Part shown: piece after piece, positions 6,314-9,459 of the stretch
Position numbering within the stretch: the stretch's first letter is position 1
How the letters are laid out: each line of letters opens with the position of its first letter
Assembly: GCA_025353235.1 (NCBI GenBank)
Contig: JANXQZ010000164.1
Coordinates: forward strand, 1-9,459
Reading direction: 5' to 3'
DNA from: Bryobacterales bacterium
GTDB lineage: Bacteria > Acidobacteriota > Terriglobia > Bryobacterales > Bryobacteraceae
Length of the DNA stretch: 9,459 nt
Notes under the pieces: model-generated
What the model was told of the DNA's origin: nothing
Databases searched by the model: none
What the model saw: the letters and a program-made list of their open reading frames with translations, nothing else
Translations under genes and position numbers: made by a program

Positions 6314-7108
6314 TCACTTCCCGACTTGGCGACGGGCAGTTAGCACCAAGTCTGGATCGTGCACCGCAAGGGACATGTCGGCCGCAGCTCCACTGAACCG
6401 GATTCGGACAGCGCTCGATCCCGCCGGGTAGAACACCCGCTCCCCCAGAGGGAACAGCGGTTTCCCCATCGTTCCCGCGCGAGTGAAGAGCAACTGACCT
6501 TTACTCATGGAGATGTCGACACGTTCGGCGGGTCCAACGCCGAAGGTGTACGACCCCGCCAAGGCCAGCATCTCTTCCTCGGTAATCGGGGCGGAAGGTG
6601 TCCCATCCGCGCCACCCAAATTATCGAGGTAGTGCAACACGTCGATAGCCGCAGCCCCTCCCGCCTTGGCATGCGATAGGAGGCTTATGCTGTGCGGACC
6701 CGTCACCCGCTGTATTCCCGGATGTGCCGCGATGAGCGCTTTTACCGCGTCCAGTCCGCCTAGCATCGTCGCTGAGAAGAGGGTGGGAGGCGCTCCTTTT
6801 TCCAGCAGGTAGAGGGCGATGTCGCGATTACCCATATGCGAAGCAGCCCCCAGCGCCGTCTCCCAATCGCCAAAGCCCCAGTCCCAAGACGCCTTGGCGA
6901 GAGCTGGCCGAGCCTCCACCAGTTCGCGAATTCGCTTCATGTTGAAGTGGGCTACTGTCACCAACTCCCGCACCAGATCAGGGGATTGAGTGGGGAACGC
7001 GGCTGAGACAGCGGGTTGGTCAGGCGTGGTCGCACCTGAGGCATTGGGTAATGCCAGAGTGAGTGGTGCGAACTTGAGAAAGGTGCGGCGGAGCGGGGGG
7101 TGCTTCAT
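6314..7108 (-). CDS. Tat-exported ankyrin-like protein with C-terminal beta domain
   Basis: The 264-residue protein starts MKHPPLRRTFLKFAPLTLAL, a twin-arginine signal (RRTFLK) followed by a hydrophobic stretch and a likely cleavage site near NASGA. It should therefore be folded in the cytoplasm and exported by the Tat route. Residues about 50-165 contain degenerate ankyrin-type helix pairs (IRELVEARPALAK, ETALGAASHMGNRDIALYLLEKGAP, GLDAVKALIAAHPG), normally a protein-binding module. From about 175 a separate strand-rich domain starts with ITEEEMLALAGSYTFG and resembles the small C-terminal domains (DUF3471-like) of serine-hydrolase-type periplasmic proteins. I see no catalytic residues. A good ribosome site precedes the ATG. 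It is 82 bp downstream of the JmjC-like gene, so it may have its own promoter. Exact function unknown. Confidence 0.8.
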   Translation of the reverse strand: MKHPPLRRTFLKFAPLTLALPNASGATTPDQPAVSAAFPTQSPDLVRELVTVAHFNMKRIRELVEARPALAKASWDWGFGDWETALGAASHMGNRDIALYLLEKGAPPTLFSATMLGGLDAVKALIAAHPGIQRVTGPHSISLLSHAKAGGAAAIDVLHYLDNLGGADGTPSAPITEEEMLALAGSYTFGVGPAERVDISMSKGQLLFTRAGTMGKPLFPLGERVFYPAGSSAVRIRFSGAAADMSLAVHDPDLVLTARRQVGK

Positions 7109-7114
7109 GGTGGT

Positions 7115-7120
7115 CCTCTC
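7115..7120 (-). promoter_or_regulatory. Ribosome binding site of the ankyrin-like gene
   Basis: On the minus strand GAGAGG lies 6 nt before the ATG at 7106-7108, the clearest Shine-Dalgarno site in the window, and it fixes this start. Just upstream TACAAT (7128-7133 on the plus-strand coordinates) matches a -10 box in five of six positions, but no good -35 box lies 16-18 bp further up, so a separate promoter is only possible. Confidence 0.6.
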
Positions 7121-7190
7121 ATCAATAATTGTAAGTGGACCACTCGATGCGGTTGAGCAGCGCAGATCAACGAAGTCGCTTGCCGGTTAA

Positions 7191-8102
7191 TTAACGAATG
7201 CCATGCTTGAATCGATCAAGCACCCAATTCGGAGCCGCGTTCGAAACAGCCATGCCCGCTCCAAGCAGCACTCGCTTCACTGCGTCGCGGGAAGCCGATC
7301 TCCCCGGCGGAAGCGGATTAATCCCCAGCTTGCGAATCGCATGGTTCGCCCGGTAAACGTTCCCCAGCACCGCATCCTTAAATTTGAAATTCAGGCTGGC
7401 GGTGATGGATACATTGTCGTGATTCTGCAGCCAGTGCGGACAGTTTACCGGTATGTGAATGCCATTGCCCGGGCGAAGCAGGAACGCTTCGGCTCGATCC
7501 TGCAAGTGCGGCTTGTAGACCGCAGCGTTGTTATCCACGGCCCAAAAGCGCTCGATCTCAGGTTCCGTGAGCACGTCGCGATCCTCTCGGTCGAACATGT
7601 AAATCGTCTTGTTGCCTCGGATCTGCGCAGCAAAATTGCATTCGCGATCGATGTGGTAAGTCGTCAGCCGCTTGGGCGAAGTGACAAACAGAATGATCTC
7701 GGCGAACTTGACCTTTCGTTCCATCTCTCGTCCGGTCAGCTCCAGCACTTCGCTCATCGTGCGATGGATAATGCTCTCGTAGGCAGGGTCGAGCTCGGCA
7801 TGTTTCATCACGATCCACGCGCCTTCTTGTTCGAGCTTCCGAATCGTTTCTTCGATTGGAAGATCGCACGCCGGCGTCTCGTTCCAGCGCTGGCCGATGC
7901 GCGATGCGCCCTTATCGAAATACAAATCGTGCGGACGCAGCTTGGCTGTTAGTTTTGCCAGCGCCACCAGGCGCTCCAGCGAGAAGAGCGGATTCGCCGC
8001 AAGAGTGTGTTCGAAGTCGAACCACTTGCGATTGAACTTCTCGCGAAATATATTGTTATCGAAAATCGAGACGCGGGTTTCTTCGGCTTGGGAGACGTTC
8101 AC
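7191..8102 (-). CDS. JmjC/cupin-like protein, probable Fe(II)-dependent oxygenase
   Basis: The 303-residue protein has the metal-binding pattern of the cupin_8/JmjC group: His150 and Asp152 in TTYHIDRECNF, and a distal His223 in HIPVNCPHWLQN, about 70 residues later. IRGNKTIYMF between them fits the core double-stranded beta-helix strand. In that superfamily an HxD...H triad binds Fe(II) and 2-oxoglutarate is the usual co-substrate, so hydroxylation or demethylation of an unknown target is expected; some members are annotated as cupin-like transcription regulators. No DNA-binding domain or signal peptide is evident, so it is probably cytoplasmic. The start used is GTG at 8100-8102; no other common start codon occurs in frame before the upstream stop. 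It follows the DapA-like gene by 50 bp on the same strand and may be co-transcribed. Fold confidence is good; substrate unknown. Confidence 0.78.
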   Translation of the reverse strand: MNVSQAEETRVSIFDNNIFREKFNRKWFDFEHTLAANPLFSLERLVALAKLTAKLRPHDLYFDKGASRIGQRWNETPACDLPIEETIRKLEQEGAWIVMKHAELDPAYESIIHRTMSEVLELTGREMERKVKFAEIILFVTSPKRLTTYHIDRECNFAAQIRGNKTIYMFDREDRDVLTEPEIERFWAVDNNAAVYKPHLQDRAEAFLLRPGNGIHIPVNCPHWLQNHDNVSITASLNFKFKDAVLGNVYRANHAIRKLGINPLPPGRSASRDAVKRVLLGAGMAVSNAAPNWVLDRFKHGIR

Positions 8103-8152
8103 GGCAGACTCAGTATGACCGCGTTCCCGTTGAGTAGCCAGACCCTTCAGTT

Positions 8153-9112
8153 CTAGCCAGTACTATCTGATAGCCATGGGTACATGCGGCAAACCCGGTC
8201 AATCTCTTCCATCTGCCCAGGCGACAACTCTTCCTGCTCATCCAGGCACCAACGCCCAGCCAGGAGCCCCTGGCGCTTCAGCACTTCATGAATGCCGGGG
8301 ATGCAGCCTCGGAACCCATTGGCAGCATCGAAAACAGCCGCATTCGCATCTGTGACTTGATCCGCCAGCGCCAGCAAATCGGGCCGCATGGACCCTCCGA
8401 GTTTGATCGCGGTGAGTCGCTCCAACATGCTCACGGCACTAGAGGTCCAGAAGGCCCAATGGCCGAGCAGTCCGCCAACAAACCAGGGCGACAGCAAATC
8501 GAGAACGATGTGATCGTCATTGCCGGTGTACAGCGCGATCTCCCCCGCTCTTCCGGATTCCGCCACGGCCCGCACGACCTCTAACGTTTGATACCGATTG
8601 AAGGGCGCGACTTTGATCGCCACCACGTTCTCGAGTTCCACGAAGCGCCGCCAGAACGAGTAAGGCAGCACGCGCCCGCCTACCGCAGGTTGCAAATAAA
8701 ATCCGAATAGCGGAATCGCCTTGCCGACAGCGCGCGCATGATCTATCAGTTCGTCAATGGAAGCGTGCCCCAGCGCTGAGAGGCTCACCAAGCCCGCGTG
8801 GTAGCCCAAGCTGGCCGCCAGTTCAGCCTCTTCTAGCGCTTGTCTAGTGGGTCCGCAGACGCCAGCGACCTTGATGATTTCGCTTTCCCCTGCAGCGTCG
8901 GTTGCCAGTTGCAGCACCGGTGCCAAGAGCCCACAATCGCGGATTCCAAATTGTGTTGTGTGAACCCCCACTGCGATTCCGCCCGCGCCCGAATCGATGT
9001 AGTAGCGAGTTAGCGCATGCTGCCGACGTTCGTCCAGCTTTCGTTCAGCGGTCAACGCCAGCGGATGCGCGGGGATCGCCGTGCCCGCACGCAGGCGAGC
9101 TCGCCAGTCCAT
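8153..9112 (-). CDS. Dihydrodipicolinate synthase / N-acetylneuraminate lyase superfamily aldolase
   Basis: The 319-residue protein has the usual length of DapA/NAL-type TIM-barrel class I aldolases. The Schiff-base lysine is probably Lys167 in NVVAIKVAPFN and the general-acid tyrosine Tyr139 in IPLFGFYLQP. The N-terminal strand reads SGAGGIAVGVHTTQFG where true DHDPS has a GTTGE-like pyruvate-binding sequence; the glutamate is not kept, and YNxP has become YLQP. It is therefore unlikely to make lysine precursors, and more likely cleaves or dehydrates a hydroxylated keto or sugar acid. It starts in the stop codon of the upstream epimerase gene (TAATG, one base shared), so translation is coupled and a common pathway is likely. 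The protein carries no signal peptide and should be cytoplasmic. Confidence 0.88.
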   Translation of the reverse strand: MDWRARLRAGTAIPAHPLALTAERKLDERRQHALTRYYIDSGAGGIAVGVHTTQFGIRDCGLLAPVLQLATDAAGESEIIKVAGVCGPTRQALEEAELAASLGYHAGLVSLSALGHASIDELIDHARAVGKAIPLFGFYLQPAVGGRVLPYSFWRRFVELENVVAIKVAPFNRYQTLEVVRAVAESGRAGEIALYTGNDDHIVLDLLSPWFVGGLLGHWAFWTSSAVSMLERLTAIKLGGSMRPDLLALADQVTDANAAVFDAANGFRGCIPGIHEVLKRQGLLAGRWCLDEQEELSPGQMEEIDRVCRMYPWLSDSTG

Positions 9113-9459
9113 TAGAATGCCCCGTCGCGGGCTTCAAAGTGGGTCGGCTTGTTGTAGGTAGGGCCGTTGACTCCGATCCATTGCGCCACCATCCCGATCA
9201 TCTCCTGCGGGCTGAAAGTTGGCGGTCCTAGAAGCTGATTGCAGAGTGCCGCGTTGTTCAATAGTGCATGCTCTGATTCACTGCCCTCGAAGATTGGTTT
9301 GACGCCGAAGAAGGCTCCGAAGCGCTCCGCAATCCAGCGCACGGATAGCGTCTCCACGCCAGTGACGTTCAATATCCGAGCCGGAGAGCAAGCCAGTTGG
9401 AATGCGCGCAGGCAAATGGAATTGGCGTCGCCTTGCCAGATCACGTTCACGTGCCCGGT
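9112..9459 (-). CDS. NAD-dependent epimerase/dehydratase (extended SDR), C-terminal part
   Basis: Only the last 115 residues lie in the window; the nucleotide-binding Rossmann part is beyond the right edge. What is present reads GHVNVIWQGDANSICLRAFQ, ILNVTGVETLSVRWIAERFG, ALLNNAALC and ends NKPTHFEARDGAF. This is the substrate-binding end of extended short-chain dehydrogenases of the NAD-dependent epimerase/dehydratase family, with NVTGxExxSVRxxAExFG as the most telling stretch. These enzymes epimerise, dehydrate or oxidise sugars or sugar nucleotides; the exact substrate cannot be read here. The stop TAA overlaps the ATG of the DapA-like gene, which argues for joint function. The GTG at 9448-9450 is not the true start, because the frame continues upstream with homologous residues (TGH). 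Confidence 0.85.
   Translation of the reverse strand, partial: TGHVNVIWQGDANSICLRAFQLACSPARILNVTGVETLSVRWIAERFGAFFGVKPIFEGSESEHALLNNAALCNQLLGPPTFSPQEMIGMVAQWIGVNGPTYNKPTHFEARDGAF

Noticed and set aside
6305..6316. A shared bidirectional terminator between the convergent parvulin and ankyrin-like genes
   Set aside because: Only 3 bp separate the two stop codons and no stable stem with T tract is visible around them.
7185..7194. TTAATTAA at the end of the JmjC-like gene as a regulatory palindrome
   Set aside because: It is an 8-bp AT palindrome formed partly by the stop codon and is likely to be chance.
7203..7952. A 249-codon open frame on the plus strand opposite the JmjC-like gene
   Set aside because: It is antisense to a gene with clear family motifs, its translation is rich in Arg/Val/His with no recognisable domain, and such shadows are common in GC-rich genes.

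Overview
The window looks like a chromosomal piece of a GC-rich, soil-type bacterium. The gene set (a Tat-exported ankyrin-like protein, a PMT-type GT-C glycosyltransferase, a parvulin lipoprotein, and an SDR / DapA-like / JmjC-like gene set) resembles that of Acidobacteriota such as the Solibacter/Bryobacter group. This assignment is an impression from protein style; there is no rRNA or other marker to prove it.

Layout. (1) From the left edge to about 2088 on the minus strand lies most of a large N-6 adenine DNA methyltransferase of restriction-modification or phage-defence type, with clear SAM-binding and NPPF catalytic motifs. Its C-terminus runs off the left edge. The best ribosome site and ATG upstream of it (2118-2120) are one base out of frame, so its start is uncertain. 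(2) Bases 2089-2388 hold no convincing gene, only a perfect 9-bp hairpin and a small palindrome. (3) At 2389-2722, minus strand, are two overlapping gene remnants that are mostly hidden from a simple ORF search. They are the C-terminal two thirds of an MntA-type nucleotidyltransferase antitoxin and the N-terminal third of its HepT (HEPN) toxin partner. Each has lost its catalytic motif. With the methyltransferase they mark this end of the window as a decayed defence or mobile-gene region. (4) From 2751 rightwards the genes look ordinary and intact: a PPOX-type flavin-binding protein (+), overlapped tail to tail by a 629-residue membrane glycosyltransferase (-), and then a divergently transcribed SurA/PpiC-like lipoprotein (+). 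(5) From 6314 to the right edge everything is on the minus strand. Reading with transcription, these are the end of an NAD-dependent epimerase (cut by the window edge), a DapA/NAL-superfamily aldolase starting in the epimerase stop codon (TAATG), a JmjC/cupin-like Fe(II) oxygenase candidate, and a Tat-exported ankyrin-like protein.

How the genes may work together. The epimerase and DapA-like aldolase are translationally coupled and probably act in one pathway, plausibly processing sugar acids or similar hydroxy/keto acids. The JmjC-like protein follows 50 nt later and may be co-transcribed. The glycosyltransferase and the parvulin lipoprotein are both envelope proteins, divergently expressed from a 46-bp gap. 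No RNA gene, CRISPR array or complete mobile element was seen. I did not find a convincing new system. The points most worth a second look are the MntA-HepT remnant, the methyltransferase 5' frame problem and its unusual N-terminal domain, and the SDR/DapA/JmjC gene set.
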